Source of the DNA: Candidatus Carbonibacillus altaicus
GTDB lineage: Bacteria; Bacillota; Bacilli; Thermicanales; DSM-22653
DNA length: 64,000 nucleotides
Direction of reading: 5' to 3'
Assembly (NCBI GenBank): GCA_003050645.1
Contig: PEBX01000001.1
Location: 40,872 to 104,871, forward strand
This document shows positions 26,274-34,834 of the stretch, piece after piece (position 1 is the stretch's first letter; each line of letters begins with the position of its first letter). A program made the translations under genes and the position numbers. The notes under the pieces were generated by a model. The model was not told the DNA's origin and made no database searches. It saw only the letters and a list, made by a program, of their open reading frames with translations.

Positions 26274-27800
26274 ATGTCTCCGGAACACAGACTCCCTCTC
26301 GAATTCTTAGAACGCGTCCGTCTCGAAGTAGAAGATCCGGAAGCGTTCATCGCCAGTCTGAACGCTCAACCTGTCAAAAGTTTTCGCACAAACCTCTATA
26401 AAACGGAGCCCACCTTCTTACTTCAAACAATGTCCGGTATTCAGGAAAGCGTCCCCTGGCAGGAAGGGGCTTTTTACGTCGATGAGACTTTCCTCATGGG
26501 CCGACACCCTTACCATGCCGCGGGCCTGTACTATATTCAGGAAGCCTCGGCTATGGCTCCTGTCGTTGTGCTCGACCCGAAACCGGGAGAACGCATCATC
26601 GATCTCGCCGCCGCACCGGGCGGAAAAAGTACGCAAATAGCAGAGCGCATCGGTGCAGAAGGGCTCCTTGTGGCCAACGACATCGATCCTGGTAGGCTGG
26701 ATGCGCTGACACAAAACATCGAGCGCTTGGGTTTTTTAAACGTACTTATCACTCAAGCTGAGCCGGGAACGCTCGCCACCTACTGGCCGGAAATGTTTGA
26801 CCGCGTCTTACTCGATGCCCCTTGTTCCAGCGAAGGCGTCTTCAGAAAACAGCCGGAGACGATCCCCTACTGGTCATCCAAAGTCGTCGAACGCTCCTGT
26901 AAAAGCCAGCGCCTCCTCCTCGAAGCAGCAGTCGGGCTCTTAAAACCGGGGGGGAGGCTCGTCTACGCCACCTGTACATTCGGACGGGCAGAAAACGAAG
27001 CAATGATCGCCCGATTTTTACAAGAACATTCGGAGATCGAACCGGAACCGCTCACTGCCGAAGAACGCGCGCGTTTCCCAGGCTCCGAAAAAGGACTTCT
27101 GGACGCGTCGGTCTCGCCTGCGATCCGGGAAGCGACCGTCCGCTTCTGGCCGCATCGTTCCAAAACGGAAGGCCAAGCGATGATTCGCCTCAAAAAAGTC
27201 GCATCAAGTAAAAAAAGCGGTGACACAGGCCTACAAAAGATGCCCAAAGCTCAATTTACTTCATTCGCGATTGGAGAAAAGGCAAGCCATCGAGAAGCGA
27301 TCGCTATCCTACACCGTTTCTTGGAAGAGACCTTGCCGGACAGTACGATTCTTAAGGATCGCTTGACATCCCGCATCTGGCAAAAGAACGATCGCTTTTA
27401 CCTTCTCCCGAAAGCACTATTGAGCTTTCCGGAAGGCTTAAACGTCATCACCGGCTTACCCCGCATCACCTTAAGACGCGCCGGATTGTTACTCGGCGAA
27501 ATACGAAAAGGGCGCTTCGTTCCCGCGCATGCCTTGGCCTTGGCGCAAACGTCTCAAGATCTACGAAACATGCCGGGCGGGCATGTTCCGTTGACGGTCG
27601 AAGAGGCGTACCGATATCTCTCCGGTCACACTTTGTGGTTCCACGATCTCGCCTGCGGGAGGGAGCATACCGTCCTTACCGGGCATGAAGGGCGCACCGT
27701 TTTAGTGTCTCTCGATCACTTCCCGCTGGGGTGGGGAAAGATTAGTGACGGTCAGTTAAAAAATCACTACCCCAAAGGGCTTCGCTTTCTCACGACCTAA
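26274..27800 (+). CDS. RsmB/RsmF-family rRNA m5C methyltransferase
   Basis: SAM-dependent RNA cytosine-5 methyltransferase, 508 residues. SAM motif DLAAAPGGKSTQIAERIG, motif IV LDAPCSSEGVFRK and motif VI YATCTFGRAENE, giving the two cysteines of the NOL1/NOP2 family, then a C-terminal PUA-like region (about 370-508: RAGLLLGEIRKGRFVPAHALAL). Start at ATG 26274, where AAGGTGAT is well placed. Likely 16S rRNA target by analogy with RsmF; not proven here. Confidence 0.88.
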   Translation: MSPEHRLPLEFLERVRLEVEDPEAFIASLNAQPVKSFRTNLYKTEPTFLLQTMSGIQESVPWQEGAFYVDETFLMGRHPYHAAGLYYIQEASAMAPVVVLDPKPGERIIDLAAAPGGKSTQIAERIGAEGLLVANDIDPGRLDALTQNIERLGFLNVLITQAEPGTLATYWPEMFDRVLLDAPCSSEGVFRKQPETIPYWSSKVVERSCKSQRLLLEAAVGLLKPGGRLVYATCTFGRAENEAMIARFLQEHSEIEPEPLTAEERARFPGSEKGLLDASVSPAIREATVRFWPHRSKTEGQAMIRLKKVASSKKSGDTGLQKMPKAQFTSFAIGEKASHREAIAILHRFLEETLPDSTILKDRLTSRIWQKNDRFYLLPKALLSFPEGLNVITGLPRITLRRAGLLLGEIRKGRFVPAHALALAQTSQDLRNMPGGHVPLTVEEAYRYLSGHTLWFHDLACGREHTVLTGHEGRTVLVSLDHFPLGWGKISDGQLKNHYPKGLRFLTT

Positions 27801-27808
27801 TCCTACTC

Positions 27809-28177
27809 TCATGCCTCATGCAAGTGCCGCCTGATCGTCTCTACAAAGGGTCTGAGCGATATCGGTTTGGTCACGTAGTCGTCAAAACCCGCTGCATAAG
27901 CCGCCTGTATCTCGCGTTCTGTGACAAGGGCAGAGATGCCAACGATTTTTAAATGTTGGTAATCTGGAAGCGAACGGAGTGTCCGGGCAATGGAGAGCCC
28001 ATCCATCCCGGGTAAATGGATGTCGAGCAGTAAAAGATCATAATCATTTTGTTCTAACAGCTCAAAGGCGCGCTCGCCTTCTTCGGCCACATCGACCGCA
28101 TACCCCTGTTCACTTAAGACATCGTGAAATAACAATGCGTTGGTTGGATTGTCTTCAACAATCAGAATGCGTTTCAC
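27809..28177 (-). CDS. Receiver-only (CheY-like) response regulator
   Basis: 122 residues, a single receiver domain: EDN acidic pair, phospho-acceptor Asp in LLLLDIHLPGMDG (about 52), Ser in VGISA, Lys in DDYVTKPIS. No output domain. It follows the histidine kinase by 20 bp, so it is probably its phosphate target, passing the signal by protein contact. Confidence 0.92.
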   Translation of the reverse strand: MKRILIVEDNPTNALLFHDVLSEQGYAVDVAEEGERAFELLEQNDYDLLLLDIHLPGMDGLSIARTLRSLPDYQHLKIVGISALVTEREIQAAYAAGFDDYVTKPISLRPFVETIRRHLHEA

Positions 28178-28197
28178 TGCTATCTGTCCCCCTTTAT

Positions 28198-30294
28198 CTA
28201 TTGATACCCATGCTCATCACGACCGGATGCCTCTCTGTCGTGCGGGCTCTGTTGCAGTAGATCCTGCACTACCTCGCTCAATGCCTGCGACGTGTACGGG
28301 ATGATCTTCTGCACATTTTTAAACAAGCGGGCCCGCTCTTTCAGACTCAACTTAAGATCGGCCATGACGATGATCGTCCAACCTCGTTCGGCAAGCTTTT
28401 GAAAAAGACGTTCCAGTTTTTGCTTCTCTTCGGAAGATAAGGGTCGGGTCAAACCATAGACAAAAACGGCGCGCGCTAACGCATCGATCGATATCGTTCT
28501 AGTCTCCTCGATCCCACCCTTCACCCCATCATGAAGCATATCTTTAAAGGTTTTCCGAACAGCATCCGACCATTCGCGCGGCACATGACACGTACGGAGA
28601 CGCATGCACCTCTTTCCGGATGGACGTACGGATGCAGATTGATACGGTAATTGCACTTTCTCACACAATCCATCGGGAAGGGTAAAACGAAACTCCGATC
28701 CCTTCCCTTCTTCACTTTTGAGTTCGATCACACCGCCATGCAGCTCTACGAGCCGACGGGTTAGGGTAAGTCCTAGCCCTGTCCCTTCATAACGCCTGCC
28801 CAGATCACCTTCAGCCTGAACAAAAGGGTCAAAAACGCGGGATTGATGTTCCTTCGGAATGCCGATGCCCGTATCCCGAACACGGACGGATAACCCCCCG
28901 GATACATCATCCTCAACAGTCACCGTCACAGTACCGCCGGGCAGCGTAAATTTGACCGCATTGGATAGAAGATTGTTCATGATCTGACGGACGCGCAGGG
29001 GATCAAAACAGTGATAGGAACGAGTCGTATTGAGCAAGATTTCCAGTTTCAGCGCATTTTTTTTGGCCCGTTCCATCACCACCGTAAGCGTCTGCTGAAA
29101 AAACGGACGAACCTCAACCCACTCCGCATGCAAAGTCAGTTTATTAGCCTCCGCTTTGCTCAAATCGAGCAGATCATTGATCAAAAGGAGCAGATGTTCA
29201 CCGTTTTCTAAAATGTGCTGCACATACGCTCTTTGCTTTGGCGTGAGCGGTCCGAAATAACCTTCTTTTAAGACTTCTGAAAAACCGATAATTCCGTTTA
29301 AAGGCGTTCTGAGTTCGTGTGAGATCATCGCCAGAAAGTCTGATTTAGCGCGATCGGCCTCCCGCGCTTTTTCACTTTCCTGAATCAGATACGTATTGGC
29401 CTGCTTTAACGCTTCAACCAGTGCGTGCAACCGACGGCCCATTTCATCAAACGTTTGCGCAAGCGTCCCAAACTCATCCCGACGATCTAAAGCAAGTTGC
29501 CCCTCGAACGAACCTTCCGAATACTTCTGTGCCGCTTCTTTCAAAAGCTTAACAGGACGATTGATGCTTCTAAACATCACGATGCCGAGAAACAAGGCAT
29601 ACAGCGTCTCGACCACCCAGAGCACAATGACGAGACGCAACGTGCGCCGCGACTCATGCCGCGCTTCTTCACCCAGTTGCGCCATGGCCTGTTCTTTGGC
29701 AGAAGCAAACTGTGATAGTTCGGTGATGAGCTCGTAAGCCAACGCCTCTCCATCGGTCGTGAGTGTTAAAAAAGCATCATCAACATTACCGAGCTCATAG
29801 ACGGGAATAACCCGGTTGAAGAGAGTGAATTCAAACTGACGTTCGATACGAAAAAACGCATTTAAACGCGCCCGTTCGGCCCCATCCGTATGCTCTTTTA
29901 AGTACTCTTCCAGCTGCTTAACTTTCTCTGCCGTCTCCTGAAACATCTCCAGATACCGCTTTTCACCGGTACTGATATAAACCGTCACATCATGAATGCG
30001 CTGATAGACGGAATTTTGAAAGTCCAGTTCTACGCGGTATAGATGCTCTTCATTCATCAGGCGTTCATTGACATCGATCATCTTCTGAATGGCCATAAAC
30101 GCAAAAGAAGTGAGGAGTATGGTCACGACGACGAGCGAACCAAAGGCTAAAAATAATTTCTGACCCAGTGGCAGATCAAGCCAGATACGCCCCGGATTCA
30201 GAAAAATCTTTCGGCCCATCAAACCCTTATCCTTTAAAGACTTTAACGGTTGCATCCGCTTGAACTTCAGGTCGGCTTCCGGCTTGAACTTCAC
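28198..30294 (-). CDS. Membrane sensor histidine kinase
   Basis: 698 residues: transmembrane segments at about 44-70 and 219-242, an extracytoplasmic helical domain between them, HAMP (about 243-295), HisKA with phospho-His326 in ISHELRTPLNG, HATPase with N-box NNLLSNAVKF, G1 VRDTGIGIP and GTGLGLTL. After residue 560 comes a region resembling a receiver fold (IDALARAVFVYGL, WTIIVMADLKLS) that lacks a clear phospho-Asp. The GTG start overlaps the BMP lipoprotein stop (GTGA), so the two are coupled. Confidence 0.9.
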   Translation of the reverse strand: MKFKPEADLKFKRMQPLKSLKDKGLMGRKIFLNPGRIWLDLPLGQKLFLAFGSLVVVTILLTSFAFMAIQKMIDVNERLMNEEHLYRVELDFQNSVYQRIHDVTVYISTGEKRYLEMFQETAEKVKQLEEYLKEHTDGAERARLNAFFRIERQFEFTLFNRVIPVYELGNVDDAFLTLTTDGEALAYELITELSQFASAKEQAMAQLGEEARHESRRTLRLVIVLWVVETLYALFLGIVMFRSINRPVKLLKEAAQKYSEGSFEGQLALDRRDEFGTLAQTFDEMGRRLHALVEALKQANTYLIQESEKAREADRAKSDFLAMISHELRTPLNGIIGFSEVLKEGYFGPLTPKQRAYVQHILENGEHLLLLINDLLDLSKAEANKLTLHAEWVEVRPFFQQTLTVVMERAKKNALKLEILLNTTRSYHCFDPLRVRQIMNNLLSNAVKFTLPGGTVTVTVEDDVSGGLSVRVRDTGIGIPKEHQSRVFDPFVQAEGDLGRRYEGTGLGLTLTRRLVELHGGVIELKSEEGKGSEFRFTLPDGLCEKVQLPYQSASVRPSGKRCMRLRTCHVPREWSDAVRKTFKDMLHDGVKGGIEETRTISIDALARAVFVYGLTRPLSSEEKQKLERLFQKLAERGWTIIVMADLKLSLKERARLFKNVQKIIPYTSQALSEVVQDLLQQSPHDREASGRDEHGYQ

Positions 30295-31397
30295 GACTGC
30301 TTCCTGCTTCCCTGCTCAAAATATGCATCGTTTTTCAAATATGGGTCTTCTTTAAGCTGTGCTTCTGTAAGATAGCCTTCTTTCAGCGCACGGTACAGTC
30401 TTTGCATCTTCTCCTGTACAGTTTTGGGGACCATCGGACCAAAAGAAGATAACACCTGCCCCCCGTTTTTCACATCAAAAACCATCCCCTGCATCTCATT
30501 GATCGTCCCCCGGGACAGATGGTCAGCGATCGTCAAATACACGTCTTCTACATTTTGCATGACCGAGGCAAGGACAGTATTGCGGGCTACAAACGATTGA
30601 TCTAAGATAAAGCCAACAGCATAAATGCCGGAACGGCGCGCCTCATCGAGCACTTCGATGGCAAATCCATCGCCTGCCGGGAAGATTACATCGCTCCCTT
30701 CGGCAATCAACGTCTGCGCGGCTTTTCGTCCGCCTTCCCGATTATCCCAGCTTCCAGCCGCGAACGAACGCACTTGGATCTTCGGACGCATGAACTGTGC
30801 CCCGCGTAAAAAGCCTGCGATCTCGCTTTGTTCGGGATATGCGCTCACGATTCCGACATCGCCTTTCTCACTCATGAGCGCGGCAAGCGCACCAGCCAAG
30901 AATCCGGTTGTGTAACCGGAAAAATGAATACTGATGAGGCGCTCTCCAGACACATCACTGTTGATCACCACAAACTGTGCAGCAGGATAAGAAGCCGATA
31001 GCTTTAAAAAAGGTTCCCCGAATACCTCACCGTGACCGATAAAGACGCGCGCGCCTTTTTTCGAACAGTTCTCTACAGACTGCGCGATGCGCGCAAACGA
31101 TGTATCATTATGCAGTTCGACATAATCGACCTCCGTTTCGTACATCTCTTCCATCCGGGTTATAGCGTCGTACGCCTTAGAATTCCATCCCTGATCATAG
31201 ATCGAGCCTTCAATAAAAACAGCGGTATGCGGCAGATTCGCTCTGCCTTCTTTGCTCAGGTGATCGCCGTTTAAAGCTCCATTCGGCACTGTCCTCAAAC
31301 CGCCTGAAACATTGTCTTCCTTCGTGCAACCTGAACAAATAAATCCTATCATGAGGATGAGTACAACTATGCTGAGAAGGTCAAAGCCTTTTCTCAT
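30291..31397 (-). CDS. BMP-family (PnrA/Med-like) substrate-binding lipoprotein
   Basis: 368 residues: signal peptide with lipobox region GFICSGC (Cys24), then the BMP fold (IEGSIYDQGWNSKAYDAITRMEE, FIGHGEVFGEPF, GFLAGALAALMSEKGDVGIV, DVIFPAGDGFAIEVLDEA). Relatives bind nucleosides or act as Med regulators. There is no permease next to it; instead it is translationally coupled to a histidine kinase, so a sensory role is likely. ATG 31397 has GGGGTG six bases upstream. Confidence 0.88.
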   Translation of the reverse strand: MRKGFDLLSIVVLILMIGFICSGCTKEDNVSGGLRTVPNGALNGDHLSKEGRANLPHTAVFIEGSIYDQGWNSKAYDAITRMEEMYETEVDYVELHNDTSFARIAQSVENCSKKGARVFIGHGEVFGEPFLKLSASYPAAQFVVINSDVSGERLISIHFSGYTTGFLAGALAALMSEKGDVGIVSAYPEQSEIAGFLRGAQFMRPKIQVRSFAAGSWDNREGGRKAAQTLIAEGSDVIFPAGDGFAIEVLDEARRSGIYAVGFILDQSFVARNTVLASVMQNVEDVYLTIADHLSRGTINEMQGMVFDVKNGGQVLSSFGPMVPKTVQEKMQRLYRALKEGYLTEAQLKEDPYLKNDAYFEQGSRKQS

Positions 31398-31430
31398 CGA
31401 GCACACCCCGATCGATGTAACGTCTACTGT

Positions 31431-31459
31431 ATTGTAACATGTTTTGGAGCACCTGTTGA
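31431..31459 (-). promoter_or_regulatory. Likely promoter of the BMP-kinase-receiver operon
   Basis: Minus strand TCAACA, 17-bp spacer, TACAAT (31436-31431). Confidence 0.5.
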
Positions 31460-31532
31460 GCCTGCGAACTGTTATACTTCTGCACGACGCTATAATTACA
31501 CCGGCACCATCAATCCTTCTACATCAGCACAG

Positions 31533-31576
31533 CTGCTACATGACTGCTACATAACTGCTACACGGCTGCTATATAG
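31533..31576. repeat. Four tandem copies of an 11-bp unit
   Basis: CTGCTACATGA, CTGCTACATAA, CTGCTACACGG, CTGCTATATAG in series between the BMP operon and the CdaR-like gene. Confidence 0.9.
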
Positions 31577-31649
31577 CAGCTCTATGGTGTATAACCATCA
31601 AAAAATGCAGTTTTATCAGATCTTTGGAAGCAAAAGGAGTGTCTTTTTT

Positions 31650-32870
31650 ATGAACGAAGACTTACTGCGGGAGCGCCTGCAAAAACTTGCCGAACTTCTT
31701 CCAGGAAAAACACTCGTCCTGCTGAACTCTCAGCACGCCACGAACAATCCCCCATCCTTTGATCCATCGATCGCAGCGTTTCATCTGCCTATCGCACTTT
31801 CCCCGATTAAAAATAATATCGAAGCGGTAATCGAGGTCGCCATTCAGCCGCCACCCGAGACCGATCTTACCCCATGGCTTACAGAACTGTCCAAAGCGTG
31901 GATCCTCGCCGATGGGCGCGCAGCACCGCGTATCAACAAAGGGCACCACATAAAAAGTACAATGGAGCGGACGCTCCTCCGTCTGACGCTGGAGCAGTGG
32001 CTCTCGAACGCCCTCACCTATCGGTTATCCTTCCCCGATCAGACCCGTTTTTCACTCCCGCCGGCTATCCAACGCTGGTGGACGCAAAACAAACCCGTGC
32101 TCATCGCGCTTGCCGCGAGTCACCGCACCGTACCCGAGCAGGCCATCTCGGATATTTTTGGGGCTTATACCGATTCTCACGCACTGTACATAAGACTCCA
32201 CATTCATCCGGAGCCATCTTCCAACCCTACCACACCTGTATCTAGCGCATCTGCACCAACAATCAAAAATGTCTGGTCGCAACTGATGTCTTCCTATAAG
32301 GATAACAAAAATATCGCTGTTCTTTTCATACCCCTTTCCATTATTGAACAGGGGGAAGGAGACGTCCACGATTATCTGCACGGACTGAGCGATGCTTGGG
32401 TACAAGAAGGTTATGAAAAAATTCGTCTCATCTACGCCCCGCCCGTACAAGACATAAACATCTTACCAAGCGCGGTAAGAGATCTTCTCTACAGCATGCC
32501 CCTTGCTGAAAGTATAGAACTCCCGCTTATGAACTGGCAAAAAAACCCCCTGGGCTGGCTCATCGCGCATCTCAGCCCTGCCGAATACGATTATGTGCGC
32601 GCGCTCTATCGCCCAGTCTTTGAAATTTTGAACGATCTGGAACTTCGGCAAACGCTTTTAACGTTTATTCACCATCAAGGCCATATCGGCGAGACGGCAG
32701 ACGCACTTTATCTTCACCGGAACACACTCCTTTACCGTTTGGATCGCATCCGCAAATTAAGCGGACTGGACCCCCGTCGTCTCGACGACCTTTTCCTGTT
32801 GTATTTCATCTTAAATGTGTTTAACATGAAGATAGCGCCCGCCATATCTTTAGATCTTCAACATCTATAG
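31650..32870 (+). CDS. CdaR/PucR-family transcriptional regulator
   Basis: 406 residues from ATG 31650 (AAAGGAG upstream). The C-terminal PucR-type helix-turn-helix is clear: HIGETADALYLHRNTLLYRLDRIRKLSGLDPRRLDD (about 345-385). The rest has no named domain and may be a ligand-sensing part. Relatives respond to sugar diacids or purine-breakdown signals. The msmX-like gene follows on the same strand, so sugar-related control is plausible. The last codons lie inside a 17-bp tandem repeat. Confidence 0.85.
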   Translation: MNEDLLRERLQKLAELLPGKTLVLLNSQHATNNPPSFDPSIAAFHLPIALSPIKNNIEAVIEVAIQPPPETDLTPWLTELSKAWILADGRAAPRINKGHHIKSTMERTLLRLTLEQWLSNALTYRLSFPDQTRFSLPPAIQRWWTQNKPVLIALAASHRTVPEQAISDIFGAYTDSHALYIRLHIHPEPSSNPTTPVSSASAPTIKNVWSQLMSSYKDNKNIAVLFIPLSIIEQGEGDVHDYLHGLSDAWVQEGYEKIRLIYAPPVQDINILPSAVRDLLYSMPLAESIELPLMNWQKNPLGWLIAHLSPAEYDYVRALYRPVFEILNDLELRQTLLTFIHHQGHIGETADALYLHRNTLLYRLDRIRKLSGLDPRRLDDLFLLYFILNVFNMKIAPAISLDLQHL

Positions 32871-32896
32871 ATCTTCAATATCTTTAGATCTTGTGC
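32846..32896. repeat. Three tandem copies of a 17-bp unit across the regulator stop codon
   Basis: ATCTTTAGATCTTCAAC, ATCTATAGATCTTCAAT, ATCTTTAGATCTTGTGC; more AGATC words follow. The first copy and part of the second are coding, so the repeat has extended or replaced the end of the gene. Confidence 0.85.
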
Positions 32897-33060
32897 TCCT
32901 TTATATCTTTTTAGATCGTGTAGATCTTTTGTTCGTTGGATATACACACAAAAAATCAGGATGTTTTTTGTCATCCTGTCTATTGCCGTGCCGCGCACGT
33001 TCACGGTACACTTTAGATAAAGAAGATAAAAGCAGTAGGCGCTTAAGAGCCGTACGCGCT

Positions 33061-33120
33061 TTAAGACGCTTTGCTTTAAGACGCTTTGCTTTAAGACGCT
33101 TTGCTTTAAGACGTTTTAAT
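33061..33120. repeat. Four tandem copies of a 15-bp unit before the msmX-like gene
   Basis: TTAAGACGCTTTGCT three times, then TTAAGACGTTTTAAT. Because 15 is a multiple of 3, the upstream frame stays open and would give an ALRRF repeat; it is not used. Confidence 0.9.
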
Positions 33121-33135
33121 GAAAGGATGATTTTT

Positions 33136-34233
33136 GTGGCCAGCGTCATGCTAAAAAACGTCACCAAAAAATACCCCAACGGTTTTGTTGCCGTCCACAA
33201 CATCAACCTCGACATTAAAGATCGGGAGTTTGTCGTACTGGTAGGCCCTTCCGGTTGCGGTAAATCGACCACCTTGCGGATGATCGCCGGTCTGGAAGAC
33301 ATTAGCGAAGGTGAACTCTACATCGGTGAACGCCTGGTAAACGACGTACCGCCAAAAGATCGCGACATCGCCATGGTTTTTCAAAACTATGCCCTCTACC
33401 CGCATATGAGCGTTTATGACAATATGGCGTTTGGTCTGAAACTTCGCAAATTCCCGAAAGAAGAAATCAAACAACGCGTCCATGAAGCCGCACGTATCCT
33501 GGACATCGAACATCTCCTCGACCGCAAACCGAAAGCACTCTCCGGTGGTCAAAGACAGCGCGTGGCACTGGGACGCGCTATTGTCCGTGAACCGCAAGTG
33601 TTCCTCATGGATGAACCGCTCTCTAACCTCGATGCCAAATTGCGCGTGCAAATGCGCGCGGAAATCAGCAAACTCCACGAACGCCTGCATGCCACGACGA
33701 TCTATGTAACACACGACCAGACGGAAGCCATGACGATGGGTGACCGCATCGTCGTCATGAAAGATGGCTACATCCAACAAAACAGTGCCCCCGACGATAT
33801 TTATCACCATCCGAATAACATGTTCGTCGCCGGTTTTATTGGTTCACCGTCAATGAACTTTTTACACGGTACGATTCAAGAAGAAGCTGGGGAACTTATT
33901 TTTTACAATGATTTCGTCAAAGTATCCGTTCCGGAGTACAAAAAACAAGTTTTAAGGGATAAAGGTTACGTCGGGCGGGAAGTCGTCCTCGGTATTCGCC
34001 CGCAGGATATCGCCCAAGACGGACCGGAAAACATGCGCTTCACGGCCGAAGTCATGGTCGTCGAAAATATGGGCTCCGAGAAGTTCTTATACATGAGTTT
34101 CTCCGAAAAAGATGAAATCATCGCCCGCGTTGATGCTTCCATGAATCCGGCCATGCACGAACGGGTCACCTTAAGCATGGTACCGGATAAGATCCATTTC
34201 TTTGATCCGGAAACGGAAGAGACCATTCGTTAA
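33136..34233 (+). CDS. msmX: MsmX/UgpC-type sugar ABC transporter ATPase
   Basis: 365 residues: Walker A GPSGCGKSTT (about 37-46), Q-loop FQNYALYPHM, signature LSGGQRQRVALGRA, Walker B VFLMDEPLSNLD, H-loop THDQTEAMT, and a C-terminal OB/TOBE region (IRPQDI). No permease or binding protein is nearby, as with B. subtilis MsmX, which powers several sugar importers. GTG 33136 is six bases after AAAGGATG; the open frame upstream is a tandem repeat. Confidence 0.92.
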   Translation: MASVMLKNVTKKYPNGFVAVHNINLDIKDREFVVLVGPSGCGKSTTLRMIAGLEDISEGELYIGERLVNDVPPKDRDIAMVFQNYALYPHMSVYDNMAFGLKLRKFPKEEIKQRVHEAARILDIEHLLDRKPKALSGGQRQRVALGRAIVREPQVFLMDEPLSNLDAKLRVQMRAEISKLHERLHATTIYVTHDQTEAMTMGDRIVVMKDGYIQQNSAPDDIYHHPNNMFVAGFIGSPSMNFLHGTIQEEAGELIFYNDFVKVSVPEYKKQVLRDKGYVGREVVLGIRPQDIAQDGPENMRFTAEVMVVENMGSEKFLYMSFSEKDEIIARVDASMNPAMHERVTLSMVPDKIHFFDPETEETIR

Positions 34234-34263
34234 CCGTGGTTTAGGACATGTTGAATACACGCG

Positions 34264-34312
34264 TGATCCCTGTTGGATACGCGTTTGATTCCTGTTGGAT
34301 ACACACTCGTTT
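34264..34312. repeat. Direct repeat after the msmX-like gene
   Basis: TGATYCCTGTTGGATACRC followed by GCGTT or ACTCGTT, two copies of 22 and 26 bp. Confidence 0.6.
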
Positions 34313-34497
34313 GATCTCCATCTAAGCTGCACTTACATTGCGCCTGTGTCGCTCTAACCTTTCTTGCACTGCATGCGATATGCCCTTGATCCATGCATCG
34401 TCCAAGCGTTAACCTGGCTAGGTACGCGCTTTTATAACCTCACATCCAAATCATGCCTGAACGAGCCTTTATCACACAATACACATGTTTTAAGATT

Positions 34498-34543
34498 GCA
34501 TGAGGCTGTCCCGATGGTACCTTTGGGACAGCCTCATTTTTTT
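34498..34543 (+). terminator. Strong rho-independent terminator
   Basis: TGAGGCTGTCCC/GGGACAGCCTCA, a perfect 12-bp stem with a 12-base loop and seven T. Nearest upstream gene is the msmX-like one, 265 bp away; the space between holds no gene that I can support. Confidence 0.9.
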
Positions 34544-34563
34544 CTCGACCAGACCTTTTTCAC

Positions 34564-34592
34564 TTTACATAGCCCCGCTTATTTAGTATAAT
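34564..34592 (+). promoter_or_regulatory. Promoter of the P1B-4 ATPase gene
   Basis: TTTACA (34564-34569), 17-bp spacer, TATAAT (34587-34592). It leaves an unusually long leader of about 235 bases. Confidence 0.75.
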
Positions 34593-34677
34593 TCTAATGT
34601 AAGTATGATATCAACATAAAAACGACTTTAATGAATGATACTCGTTCTCACCGATCATTCCCGATCGTCGCACGAAC

Positions 34678-34741
34678 GATCGTATCGATCAATGTTCGTA
34701 TCGATAAATGATCGCATCGATAGATGATCGTATTGATACAG
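34678..34741. repeat. Four tandem copies of a 16-bp unit in the metal-ATPase leader
   Basis: GATCGTATCGATCAAT, GTTCGTATCGATAAAT, GATCGCATCGATAGAT, GATCGTATTGATACAG. Each copy contains an ATCGAT-like palindrome, so the transcript could fold into short hairpins. Confidence 0.9.
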
Positions 34742-34834
34742 CTTAGACCAAACCAGCTTTCATAGGACGCAGACACCCATAAACACCCCATAAACCTTGC
34801 CGGATATAAAAACCAAACGAAAGGAGTCATTCGC

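Noticed and set aside
32893..33135. N-terminal extension of the msmX-like ORF with ALRRF repeats
   Set aside because: It comes from a 15-bp tandem repeat; the GTG at 33136 has the ribosome site and the family start.
34364..34591. 75-codon plus-strand ORF in the 600-bp gap
   Set aside because: Runs through the terminator hairpin and into a promoter; no ribosome site.
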